A stretch of 52,769 bases of DNA. Source: Planctomycetota bacterium (GTDB lineage: Bacteria; Planctomycetota; Phycisphaerae; Phycisphaerales; UBA1924). A program made the translations under genes and the position numbers. Each line of letters begins with the position of its first letter. The stretch's first letter is position 1. A model generated the notes under the pieces. It was not told the DNA's origin. It saw only the letters and a list, made by a program, of their open reading frames with translations, and did no database searches. The stretch spans positions 1 to 52,769 of the forward strand of contig JAFLCN010000025.1 in NCBI GenBank assembly GCA_017303555.1, given 5' to 3'. Shown here piece by piece: positions 8,256 to 15,128 of the stretch.

Positions 8256-9731
8256 TTGTATTGGCTGGTTGGGATCGTGTGCTTTGTGGGCGCGGTGCTG
8301 GCGATGATGTTGTACAACAACATCCGGGAGCGGAAGCGCGAGGCGACGAGCACGGTGCTGCACATCGCGGAGATTGATGAGACGACGGTCGATCCGGCGG
8401 AGTGGGGGAAGAACTTTCCGAGGCAGTACGACGGCTACATGCGGACGGCGGATAACGCGAGCGCGCGGTTCAAGTGGAGCGAGGGGCGGCCGCCGGATGA
8501 TGCGGTGCATGCGGATGTGCAGCCTCAGAGCTCGGCTTCGGCGAAGAAGGCTCCGTCGAAACTGGATGGCGATTCGCGGCTGAAGACGATTTTCAATGGA
8601 TATGCGTTCGCGATCGATTACCGCGAGCGGCGCGGGCACGCGTTTATGTTGTTCGATCAGCGCGAGACCGAGCGGGTGAAGCAGAAGCCGCAGCCGGGTG
8701 CGTGCCTGAATTGCCATGCATCAAACGTGGTGGCGTATCGCGAGGTGGGGCTGAAGAACGGTGCGCCGGGCGCGCTGACCGATCCGCTGCTTTCAGAAGA
8801 AGGCCAGAAGCAGTTGTTTGCGGGGTTCAGCGCCGTGAACAAGATGACGTACAACGATGCGACGCACATGGTGAAGCATCCGGTTTCGTGCCTCGATTGC
8901 CATGATCCCAAGTCGATGGCGCTACGGGTGACGAGGCCGGCGTTTATTGAGGGAATCGCGAACCTTGCGAAGTCGACCGACCCGGTGCCCCATCTCCCCA
9001 GCGTCGAGCAGTGGCGAAAGGGGGATCGAAAGCAGGACTACAACCCCAACGTGCTTGCGAGCCGGCAGGAGATGCGATCGATGGCGTGTGCGCAGTGCCA
9101 TGTCGAGTATCACTTCGCGGGCGATGACAAGCGGCTGACGTTCCCGTGGCACAACGGGCTGAAGGCCGAGCAGATGGAGAAGCACTACGACGACATCGGC
9201 TGGTCGGACTGGACGCACAAGGACTCGGGCGCGAAGGTGATCAAGGCCCAGCACCCGGAGTTTGAGCTGTGGAGCCAGGGCATTCACGCGCGGAGCGGCG
9301 TGAGCTGCGCCGATTGCCACATGCCGTACATGCGCGAGGGCGCGATGAAGTTCACGGACCATCAAGTGCAGACACCGATGGCGCACGTGAACCGTTCGTG
9401 CCAGACGTGCCACAACTACACCGAGACGGAGATCAAATCGCGGGTGGATCAGATTCAGAGCCGGAGCAAGGCGGCGCTGGATCGGGCGGAGATTGCGGTG
9501 GTGGATCTGATCAAGGCGATCCAGGCGGCGAGTGCCGCGGGCGCGACGGATGAGGAGCTGAAAACGGCGCGGGCGCTGCAGCGCAAGGCGCAGTGGCGTG
9601 CGGATCTGATGAATGCGGAGAACTCGATGGGCTTCCACGCGCCGGCGGAATTCTTGCGGATCACGGGCGAGGCGATCGATTACGCGCGGCAGGGGCAGGT
9701 GGAAGTGGCGAAGCTGGGGAAAGGCAAGTAG
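8256..9731 (+). CDS. nrfA: NrfA, cytochrome c nitrite reductase (ammonia-forming), CXXCH variant
   Basis: NrfA reduces nitrite to ammonium with six electrons in the periplasm. Five heme sites are visible: ACLNCH, SCLDCH, ACAQCH, SCADCH and SCQTCH. In well-studied enzymes the first, catalytic heme is held by CXXCK; here it is CXXCH. Other active-site parts are kept: YRERRGHAF, QCHVEYHF and KAQHPEFE, the last giving the K-x-Q-H signature of calcium-containing NrfA. An N-terminal membrane helix (YWLVGIVCFVGAVLAMML) replaces a cleaved signal. I place the start at TTG 8256 because AGGGGAGG lies 5 bases upstream and the earlier in-frame codons run through a palindromic repeat; starts at 8154 (TTG) or 8160 (ATG) are alternatives. 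Confidence 0.93.
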   Translation: MYWLVGIVCFVGAVLAMMLYNNIRERKREATSTVLHIAEIDETTVDPAEWGKNFPRQYDGYMRTADNASARFKWSEGRPPDDAVHADVQPQSSASAKKAPSKLDGDSRLKTIFNGYAFAIDYRERRGHAFMLFDQRETERVKQKPQPGACLNCHASNVVAYREVGLKNGAPGALTDPLLSEEGQKQLFAGFSAVNKMTYNDATHMVKHPVSCLDCHDPKSMALRVTRPAFIEGIANLAKSTDPVPHLPSVEQWRKGDRKQDYNPNVLASRQEMRSMACAQCHVEYHFAGDDKRLTFPWHNGLKAEQMEKHYDDIGWSDWTHKDSGAKVIKAQHPEFELWSQGIHARSGVSCADCHMPYMREGAMKFTDHQVQTPMAHVNRSCQTCHNYTETEIKSRVDQIQSRSKAALDRAEIAVVDLIKAIQAASAAGATDEELKTARALQRKAQWRADLMNAENSMGFHAPAEFLRITGEAIDYARQGQVEVAKLGKGK

Positions 9732-9858
9732 GCTCCGCCATGTCGGCGTTCGGATGTACGATTGCTCTGGGTCATGGAAGCGGAAATGGCGTCCGTTTCG
9801 TTGTGTGATGGGGTGGGACGGACGCCGCAAATTTGTGGCCGGGCTGGAGGAGCGAGCT

Positions 9859-10368
9859 TTGAAGAAGCACGGCCTTGAGAACGTCGCGAAGGCCTTGAAT
9901 GATGCGTCGGTTCCGTACATTCTTGTTGGTGGCATCGCCGTGATCGCTCACGGATACGGGCGAAGCACGCAGGACGTTGACATTGTGGTGCAGCTGCGAC
10001 CAGATGTGGTGCGAGCCGCCTTCAGCGCACTTGCGACCTTGGGATACGCACCCCGGGTTCCGGTAACCGCCGAACAGTTTTCCGATGGAGAGCAGCGAAA
10101 GCGGTGGATTGCCGAAAAAGGGATGATGGTTCTGAACTTTCACAGCGACCGCAACGCACAGGCTCCGGTGGACATGTTTGTTTCGGAACCGTTTGATTTT
10201 CAATCCGAGTATGACTCGGCGATGATCGTGCAGGTGGGGCCGGGCATCCCTGTTCGCGTGCTGCGGCTCGCCACGTTGCTTCGCCTGAAGCGAGAAGCCG
10301 GGCGACCGCAGGATTTGGCAGATGTGGCAGAATTGGAAGAGATTCACGGAGACTCCAAGTGTGCCTGA
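9859..10368 (+). CDS. Nucleotidyltransferase-fold protein (possible antitoxin/toxin component)
   Basis: The protein carries the nucleotidyltransferase signature GGIAVIAHGYGRSTQDVDIVV, with the GG and D-x-D that bind metal and nucleotide. Related proteins act in AbiE-like and MenA-like toxin systems or are encoded next to small partners. The TTG at 9859 is chosen because GGAGGA lies 7 bases upstream and the product then starts MKKHGLENVAKALN like its relatives; ATG 9808 is an alternative with no ribosome site. The stop overlaps the next small gene by 8 bases, so the two are probably one unit. Its activity cannot be told from sequence alone. Confidence 0.75.
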   Translation: MKKHGLENVAKALNDASVPYILVGGIAVIAHGYGRSTQDVDIVVQLRPDVVRAAFSALATLGYAPRVPVTAEQFSDGEQRKRWIAEKGMMVLNFHSDRNAQAPVDMFVSEPFDFQSEYDSAMIVQVGPGIPVRVLRLATLLRLKREAGRPQDLADVAELEEIHGDSKCA

Positions 10369-10573
10369 CGAGATCGACTGGAGCCTGACGACCTTCGAGG
10401 GGCTGCGGCGCAAGCAGCGGCAGGAGTTTGCCGCGCTCTCGTTTGAGGAAAAGCTTGAGCGGGTTGAGCAGATGGGCGAGCTTGTCGAGATGTTCGAAGC
10501 ACAGCGCAAGGCGAGGAACGAGAAAGCGGCATCGGAGGTTCCATTGCCGCAGAATGACACGTCGCCGCCCTGA
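10361..10573 (+). CDS. Small partner protein of the nucleotidyltransferase
   Basis: This 70-residue charged protein (GTG start, PDEIDWSLTTFEG... FEEKLERVEQM) is mostly helical, with a basic centre (LRRKQRQE) and an acidic amphipathic helix. The GTG at 10361 has GGAGA about 6 bases upstream and overlaps the end of the nucleotidyltransferase gene, which points to translational coupling. The pair looks like a two-gene toxin-antitoxin-type module, but which member would be toxic is not shown. I do not recognise a named family. Confidence 0.65.
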   Translation: MPDEIDWSLTTFEGLRRKQRQEFAALSFEEKLERVEQMGELVEMFEAQRKARNEKAASEVPLPQNDTSPP

Positions 10574-10607
10574 ATGTGGGCACGAGGTCGAACGAGCTGC
10601 ACCAGTT

Positions 10608-10874
10608 TCACAGTTTCTTCAGCAGGATCGGCAGCACGGCCTTGGTGATTGGCACAAGGGTCGCAAGGGAGAATGCGTTGCCGACGAGCGAGGAAACGAC
10701 TCCGCTTCGGCGTTTGCCACCGGGGAGAAGCCGACCGAGCAACAGGCCTGCCGCGGCCATGCCGAGGGCGGGCGTGAGGCTGCGCGAAGCGAGAGCGGAA
10801 AGTGGTGATGGCGCGGCGTCGGCCTCTTTGGCCCAGTTGAGTAGACGTGCTTTGGCTTCTTGAACCTCAGTCAT
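10608..10874 (-). CDS. Small membrane protein, third gene of YqjD/YqjE-like operon
   Basis: This is an 88-residue protein, MTEVQEAKARLLNWAKEAD..., with an amphipathic N terminus and two short hydrophobic stretches (LTPALGMAAAGLLLGRLL and AFSLATLVPITKAVLPILL). The start at 10874 has GGAG 6 bases upstream. It is the last of three minus-strand genes after a DUF883-type and a holin-superfamily-III-type gene, as in the E. coli yqjD-yqjE-yqjK set. It may be the positional counterpart of YqjK; similarity by eye is limited to size and character. Confidence 0.65.
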   Translation of the reverse strand: MTEVQEAKARLLNWAKEADAAPSPLSALASRSLTPALGMAAAGLLLGRLLPGGKRRSGVVSSLVGNAFSLATLVPITKAVLPILLKKL

Positions 10875-10955
10875 AACGCACTCCGGAAAGTGTCCCTGCC
10901 CGTGTACGAACGAAGAGGGCTCTTCGTGCGGGCGCAATTCGCTGGTGGGCCGCTG

Positions 10956-11240
10956 CTAGTGCGACATTCTCTGCGCGACCACGAGAAGGGCAAACCCGAT
11001 TGCGATCGCCAGGGCGCCGGTCAGTGCCGCGGCGGCGGGCGTGCCGAGTGGGGGCTGGAGCGCGAGAAAGACTGCCGCGAGACAGGCGAGAAGCCCGAGT
11101 GAGAAGAAGATGCCGCTGACGATGAGCGCCGCCGAGGCGATTCCGAGGCGGGATGCCGCGGATCTCAGAACGCGCCCCTCTTCGCGGAGCGACTTTGAGA
11201 ACGAGCGTCCCTCGGCCTCGACGAGGTCGGCGACGTGCAC
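10956..11240 (-). CDS. Phage holin superfamily III-like (YqjE/DUF1469) membrane protein
   Basis: The 94-residue frame has an amphipathic helix (ADLVEAEGRSFSKSLREEGR) followed by two transmembrane helices (IASAALIVSGIFFSLGLLACLAAVFLAL split by a short turn and AALTGALAIAIGFALLVVAQ), the layout of YqjE. The GTG at 11240 has no ribosome site. A CTG at 11264 has GAAGGGG seven bases upstream and would add MKKIAELI, matching the family's usual N terminus, so a CTG start directly after the upstream stop is possible. Confidence 0.75.
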   Translation of the reverse strand: MHVADLVEAEGRSFSKSLREEGRVLRSAASRLGIASAALIVSGIFFSLGLLACLAAVFLALQPPLGTPAAAALTGALAIAIGFALLVVAQRMSH

Positions 11241-11267
11241 GATGAGTTCGGCGATCTTTTTCAGGCG

Positions 11268-11573
11268 CTAGCCCCTTCGGCTGAGCAGGATACCGAGTAG
11301 AACGCCCGCGCCCGCGGCGATCGCGACGCTCGTCCAGGGTTTCTCTTCGATCTGCTCGGCGAGGGTCTTGGCGGCTTCGCGGCTCTGCTTCCTGGCCATT
11401 TTCACGGTGTCGGCAACTTGGCGCCTGGCCATGGAAACTCCGGATGCGGCGGCTTCCGCGACGTCGTGCGCGGTTTCGGCGAGGTCGTCCTTGATACGGC
11501 TGACATCGTCGCCGAGTTTTTCGATGCTGTCGGAAAAGCCATCATCGGCATGGCGCTTCATTGCTCTGGTCAT
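11268..11573 (-). CDS. ElaB/YqjD (DUF883) family membrane-anchored protein
   Basis: The 101-residue protein has a long charged helical part rich in D, A, E and K (SIEKLGDDVSRIKDDLAETAHDVAEAAA) and one C-terminal transmembrane helix with a double-Arg tail (SVAIAAGAGVLLGILLSRRG), the classic layout of DUF883 proteins. In E. coli YqjD and ElaB bind ribosomes at the inner membrane in stationary phase. GGGAG lies 8 bases upstream of the ATG. It is first in a three-gene membrane operon and divergent from the aminotransferase gene. Confidence 0.85.
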   Translation of the reverse strand: MTRAMKRHADDGFSDSIEKLGDDVSRIKDDLAETAHDVAEAAASGVSMARRQVADTVKMARKQSREAAKTLAEQIEEKPWTSVAIAAGAGVLLGILLSRRG

Positions 11574-11757
11574 GGTTCAAACTCCCTGGGGGTTCTTCGC
11601 GGGGTGGCGGGTCGCGCGACCCGGAACCGTTGATACTCCGTCCGAAGGAGAATGCGTTCTGCGCGTGTGCGGGTGGTAAATGGCGGGTTAGTTTGGCGTC
11701 ATCCGGGAACAAATTTCGGGGGGAGAGGCGGAATTGGCCCGCCGCTACCGTTCCGTC

Positions 11758-12732
11758 ATGGCGACAGTTTTCCTGAACGGGGCGTTCCTTGATCGCGATG
11801 CGGCGCGGGTTTCCGCCTTTGATGCGAGCGTGCAGCACGGTGTGGGTTTGTTTGAGACGATGCAGGCGGTGGAGCGCGCGGATGGGTGGGAGGTGCTGGA
11901 TGTGGATGCGCATCTCGACCGGCTGGCGGTGTCGGCTCGCGAGCTGCGATTGACCGAGCGGCTGCGGGTGGATGCGCTGCGCGAGGCGGTGCAGCGGACG
12001 GTTGCGAAAGCCGGTGAAGAGGAAGAAGATGCGACGAGGCTGCGCGTGAGGCTGACGATGACGGGCGGGGATCTGAATCTGCTTCAGAGCAGCAGATCGG
12101 CAGATCAGCAGAGCGAAGATTCGGCGCGGCGAAGCAGCAAAGAAGACGACCAGCAACCGACGCTGCTGATTTCCGCGACGAAGGCGACGGAGTATCCGCG
12201 CGAGATGTTCGAGAGGGGCGTGCTGGCGACGATCGCGGATTGGAAGGCGAATCCGCTGGATGGGATGCAGGGGCACAAGACGATCAATTACTGGGCGAGG
12301 CTGCGGGAGTTGCAGGCTGCCGCGGCGAAGAACGGGGCGGAGGCGCTGGTTTTTCAGGTGAGTAACTACCTGTGCGGCGGCTGCGTGAGCAACGCGCTGA
12401 TTGTGAAGGAGGGGCGAATCGTGACGCCGATCGCGCGTGGGGAAGAGGTTGAGGGCGCGGAAGGCGGATCGGGGCGCGCGGTGATGCCGAGTCCGGTGCT
12501 GCCGGGGGTGACGCGGCGCTGGGCGCTCGAATGGGCGGAGGATCAGGACATCGAGATCGAGAAGCGGATGGCCTCGATCGATGATGTGTTGAATGCCGAT
12601 GAGGTGCTGCTGACGAATTCGAGCTGGGGGGTGCTGCCGGTGGTCGCGGTCGAATCGCGCGTGCTGGGGGCTGGAAAGCCGGGAGAAGTCGGCGCGGCGA
12701 TGGTGGGCGCGTGGCGGGCACGGCTCGGGTGA
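11758..12732 (+). CDS. Class IV PLP-dependent aminotransferase / aminodeoxychorismate lyase family
   Basis: The fold-type IV signature is clear: VFLNGAFLDRDAARVSAFDASVQHGVGLFETM at the N terminus, HKTINYWARLRELQAAAAKNGAEALVF with the PLP-binding Lys, and DEVLLTNSSWGVLPV near the end. Members make branched-chain or D-amino acids or split aminodeoxychorismate; the substrate cannot be assigned here. The start at 11758 begins at the family's usual MATVFLNG. An in-frame insertion of about 25 polar residues (SSRSADQQSEDSARRSSKED) lies near residue 110-135 between two core strands and is encoded by an interspersed repeat. Confidence 0.88.
   Translation: MATVFLNGAFLDRDAARVSAFDASVQHGVGLFETMQAVERADGWEVLDVDAHLDRLAVSARELRLTERLRVDALREAVQRTVAKAGEEEEDATRLRVRLTMTGGDLNLLQSSRSADQQSEDSARRSSKEDDQQPTLLISATKATEYPREMFERGVLATIADWKANPLDGMQGHKTINYWARLRELQAAAAKNGAEALVFQVSNYLCGGCVSNALIVKEGRIVTPIARGEEVEGAEGGSGRAVMPSPVLPGVTRRWALEWAEDQDIEIEKRMASIDDVLNADEVLLTNSSWGVLPVVAVESRVLGAGKPGEVGAAMVGAWRARLG
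12086..12140. repeat. AGCAGCAGATCGGCAGA repeat inside the aminotransferase gene
   Basis: The word AGAGCAGCAGATCGGCAGA at 12086-12104 differs by one base from the intergenic copies at 7407 and 19213. It is followed by similar A/G/C-rich words. It is in frame and adds a polar loop to the encoded enzyme. Confidence 0.65.
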
Positions 12733-12753
12733 AGCGAACGTCGAAAGCCTTTG

Positions 12754-12847
12754 CCACAGAGGCACGGAGACGCGGAGAAGAGAGAAATCAGGTGGTAGCG
12801 CGCGGCTCCGCACAGCATACTTCTCTGTGCCTCTGCGCCTCTGTGGT
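12754..12847. repeat. Long imperfect inverted repeat between convergent genes
   Basis: The left arm CCACAGAGGCACGGAGACGC and the right arm (its near-complement, read inward from the other end as CCACAGAGGCGCAGAGGCAC) can pair over about 27 bases with G-U-type mismatches, around a loop of about 40 bases. It lies between the ends of two convergent genes and may work as a two-way terminator. The CCACAGAGGCRCRGAG word is a known kind of interspersed repeat in many genomes. Confidence 0.75.
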
Positions 12848-12858
12848 GGATGTCGTTC

Positions 12859-13158
12859 TCACGCCATTGGTGCGATGAACGGCACGATGTAATTGACGAT
12901 CAGGAAGACCAGAAACCCCAGGGCCCAGATCCCGAAGACGATCTGGGCGGTCATCACCAGCGCGTGGCGGAAGAAGAGAGCAAGCACCGCGCCGAGGGGG
13001 CCATCGAACTTCTGGAACCGCAGCGCCTTGTAGGCGACCGAGGTAAAAAACGAGACCGCGATCAGGCAGTAGACGTTGACGAACAGCGGCGACGAGTAGG
13101 CGCCCGGCCAGAGCGTGGAGATGGGATCGATGAACGGTGTGTAGGCCAGGATGTTCAT
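12859..13158 (-). CDS. Small integral membrane protein
   Basis: A 99-residue protein with two strong hydrophobic segments (SSPLFVNVYCLIAVSFFTSVAY and ALVMTAQIVFGIWALGFLVFLIVNYIVPFI) and a loop LRFQKFDGPLGAVLALFFRH. Its ATG overlaps the stop of the upstream gene as ATGA, which implies coupled translation. The two are likely partners in one membrane function. I do not recognise a named family; similar pairs are a feature I would expect only in Phycisphaerae. Confidence 0.8.
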   Translation of the reverse strand: MNILAYTPFIDPISTLWPGAYSSPLFVNVYCLIAVSFFTSVAYKALRFQKFDGPLGAVLALFFRHALVMTAQIVFGIWALGFLVFLIVNYIVPFIAPMA

Positions 13159-13676
13159 GTCTTCCGCCCGATCGTGGGGAACATGGCGTCGATCGCGGCG
13201 AGCACGTTCAAGAGGCCGGCGACCGCCGTGAACAGGATCCCCATTTCGTGCACCCGTGCGAGCGAGCGCTGGGCGGGTGGATCTCCGCCCGGAACAATCA
13301 CGCCACGGTCGTTGATGGACTCGCCCGGGTTGGGCATGCGGCGCGGCGCGGCACGGGAAGTCGGATCGACGCCCTTGAATTTGTTCTGGTGGATGCTGTT
13401 GGTTGCGAACGCGACAACACCGGTTGGGGCCTGCGCGATGAACCAGAGCGCATCTTCCTTGCTGTCCACCGAGTCGATGCCGCCGACGAGCAGCCCGGCG
13501 AAGAAAAGTCCGAGCACACCGAAACCGACGAGGATTCCGCGACGGAACTGCCCGAGGATGATGTGTCCCAGGCCTGGCACAATGAGCGCGGCGACTCCCG
13601 CGAAGGGGTTGAACCCGGTGGGGGGGGCCGGAACGGCGATCGGGGCGTGATTCGGGGTGTGGGTCGGGGTGCTCAT
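13155..13676 (-). CDS. TM2-like membrane protein (DUF6677-like)
   Basis: The 173-residue protein has a proline-rich N-terminal tail (STPTHTPNHAPIAVPAPPTG), then AALIVPGLGHIILGQFRRGILVGF, a PGLGH-xx-xGQ-xxRG motif that resembles the turn between the two helices of TM2-type proteins, and a last hydrophobic segment near ILFTAVAGLLNVLAAIDAMF. It overlaps the next membrane protein gene by four bases. The label DUF6677 is from memory of planctomycete annotations and is not certain. Function unknown. Confidence 0.75.
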   Translation of the reverse strand: MSTPTHTPNHAPIAVPAPPTGFNPFAGVAALIVPGLGHIILGQFRRGILVGFGVLGLFFAGLLVGGIDSVDSKEDALWFIAQAPTGVVAFATNSIHQNKFKGVDPTSRAAPRRMPNPGESINDRGVIVPGGDPPAQRSLARVHEMGILFTAVAGLLNVLAAIDAMFPTIGRKT

Positions 13677-13878
13677 CTGGGTAAAGACACTGACTGGACG
13701 CGGAGCGGGAAGAGGGGAAAGATCGGCCGATATGGGGAGTCGTCTTGGAAGAGAATTGGACGAGGGGGTGGAATGAAAGGTCGGTCGAAGGTGCCGGGGA
13801 GAGATTCGGAAACCGGCGGGTCGATTTCCACCGGATATCCACAGTTCGACCGGACGGCTGTTTGGACAGGAAAACGGT

Positions 13879-13906
13879 TTGACAAAGGAACGGCGGGCAG
13901 TACTGT
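13879..13906 (+). promoter_or_regulatory. Sigma70-like promoter for the acidic protein gene
   Basis: TTGACA (13879-13884) and TACTGT (13901-13906) are 16 bases apart and about 70 bases upstream of the acidic protein gene. The rest of the 299-base intergenic stretch (13677-13975) between divergent genes holds no gene that I can see. Confidence 0.6.
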
Positions 13907-13975
13907 ACCGCCTCTTGCGGGCGGGGGCTTTGCAAGCGGGGCGGCAGGGCAAGAGCATCTCAGGAAGGACGAGAC

Positions 13976-14290
13976 ATGGTCGCGATGATGTTGAGCAAGA
14001 CTGGAACCGCGATGTTTGCCGCGGATGAATGGACTGGTGGTTCGGCCGGGACGGCCGTGCTGGAAGAGCAGCGCCTGCCCGTGGTGCCGGATGTCGTGAT
14101 GTTCGATGAGGACGACGACGAGGACGAGGACGATTCACCGTTTGAAGATGACGATGCCGACTCGGACGGCGCCTTTGGCGACGACGAAGCCGAGGACGAC
14201 GAGGACTTCCTGGACGATGAAACCGAAGAGGAAGGCGGCGAGGAATATGAGGATGACGAGGAAGAAGACGACGATGACGACGACCTGTAA
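13976..14290 (+). CDS. Highly acidic small protein
   Basis: After an ordinary N-terminal 40 residues (MVAMMLSKTGTAMFAADEWTG... VVPDVVMFDEDD), the rest of this 104-residue protein is almost only D and E with a few G, F and Y, ending in six D and L. AGGAAGG is 10 bases upstream of the ATG, a promoter lies ahead and a strong terminator follows, so it is a single transcription unit. Such acidic proteins may bind cations or basic proteins; no function is established. The protein-coding sense is supported by the regulation around it rather than by homology. Confidence 0.75.
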   Translation: MVAMMLSKTGTAMFAADEWTGGSAGTAVLEEQRLPVVPDVVMFDEDDDEDEDDSPFEDDDADSDGAFGDDEAEDDEDFLDDETEEEGGEEYEDDEEEDDDDDDL

Positions 14291-14354
14291 TCGGTCGCTT
14301 TGGCGCCGGTGATTCCGGACCCGCCCCTCGACCATTCGGGATGTTGACTGTGCG

Positions 14355-14380
14355 GGCGGCGCGAGCAGCGCCGCCTTTTT
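14355..14380 (+). terminator. Rho-independent terminator after the acidic protein gene
   Basis: A perfect 8-bp stem GGCGGCGC/GCGCCGCC with loop GAGCA is followed by TTTTT. It lies 65 bases past the acidic gene's stop codon. Confidence 0.9.
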
Positions 14381-14497
14381 CATGCGCGGAACGAGACAAG
14401 GCGGGCTCCGCGGGCGGATCGTGTGAATCCGCCATCGGCGTAGGCCGATGTGCGGGGTCGAGGAGAGCGGGGTCCGAAACCGCCCGGGAGCACGCAT

Positions 14498-14980
14498 ATG
14501 GGAACGTCCGAAGAACACAACAGGGGGCCCGAGGCGGGTCCGATGCGCGTCGATTTCCTGGGGGGCGAGAGCCTCGAGGGCAGCGTGATCGATCGCAGGC
14601 TCGGGCTCGACAAGCGCGAGCTGGCGAAGGCGCAAGGAGAGGAAGCGCCTTCGACCGGTCTCGAACGCCGTCGCGGCCCGGGCCGGCGGCTCAGCGATTT
14701 CACCAAGAGCGCAGAAGAAGGCGAGATGACCAAGGAGCAGTTCATGTTCCTTGCGGCCATCGACGCGTTCAAGAAGGGGAACGGCAAGACGTTCCCGACG
14801 TGGACGGATGTGCTCGAGGTGGTGAGACTGCTCGGCTATCGCAAGACCTGCAAGAGCGAGATCAATCTGCGGAACGCGGAGGACTGGATGGAGGCGGGGG
14901 ATGCGCCATCGAACACGCGCCCGCAGCGCTGGGGGCAGCGCGAGAAGATCGATCGCGAGCGGGCGACGAAGGCGGCCTGA
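14498..14980 (+). CDS. Conserved hypothetical protein with HTH-like core
   Basis: The 160-residue protein has a disordered charged N-terminal third and middle (RVDFLGGESLEGSVIDRRLGLDKREL), then a compact helical block, TKEQFMFLAAIDAFKKGNGKTFPTWTDVLEVVRLLGYRK, that reads like a winged-helix or helix-turn-helix domain and ends in a basic tail. The ATG at 14498 has GGGAG 8 bases upstream. It could be a DNA-binding regulator, but no family was recognised. A terminator-like hairpin follows 30 bases after the stop. Confidence 0.75.
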   Translation: MGTSEEHNRGPEAGPMRVDFLGGESLEGSVIDRRLGLDKRELAKAQGEEAPSTGLERRRGPGRRLSDFTKSAEEGEMTKEQFMFLAAIDAFKKGNGKTFPTWTDVLEVVRLLGYRKTCKSEINLRNAEDWMEAGDAPSNTRPQRWGQREKIDRERATKAA

Positions 14981-15010
14981 ACCACGCAACGATCAATGAG
15001 CGCATTTGAA

Positions 15011-15031
15011 GCCCGCAGAGCGCGGGCCTTC
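15011..15031 (+). terminator. Terminator-like hairpin
   Basis: A 6-bp stem GCCCGC/GCGGGC with a 5-base loop is followed by CTTCT, a weak U-tract. It lies just past the stop of the HTH-like gene and ahead of the ClC channel gene, which supports a channel start well downstream. Confidence 0.6.
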
Positions 15032-15128
15032 TAGTTGCGCATCCCGCCTTCATGGGGCGATAGCCGTTGTTGTCTCGGTCGGACGCGAGCGGCAAGTATC
15101 CTCGAACGGCGTACAGACCCGCGGCGAC

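Noticed and set aside
11542..12813. A long minus-strand frame opposite the aminotransferase
   Set aside because: It is the antisense shadow of a gene with clear class IV aminotransferase motifs, and its translation is rich in Arg, His and Pro without any domain.
13835..13843. A DnaA-box-like ATATCCACA
   Set aside because: Single copy, one mismatch to the usual word, no cluster and no origin-linked genes nearby.
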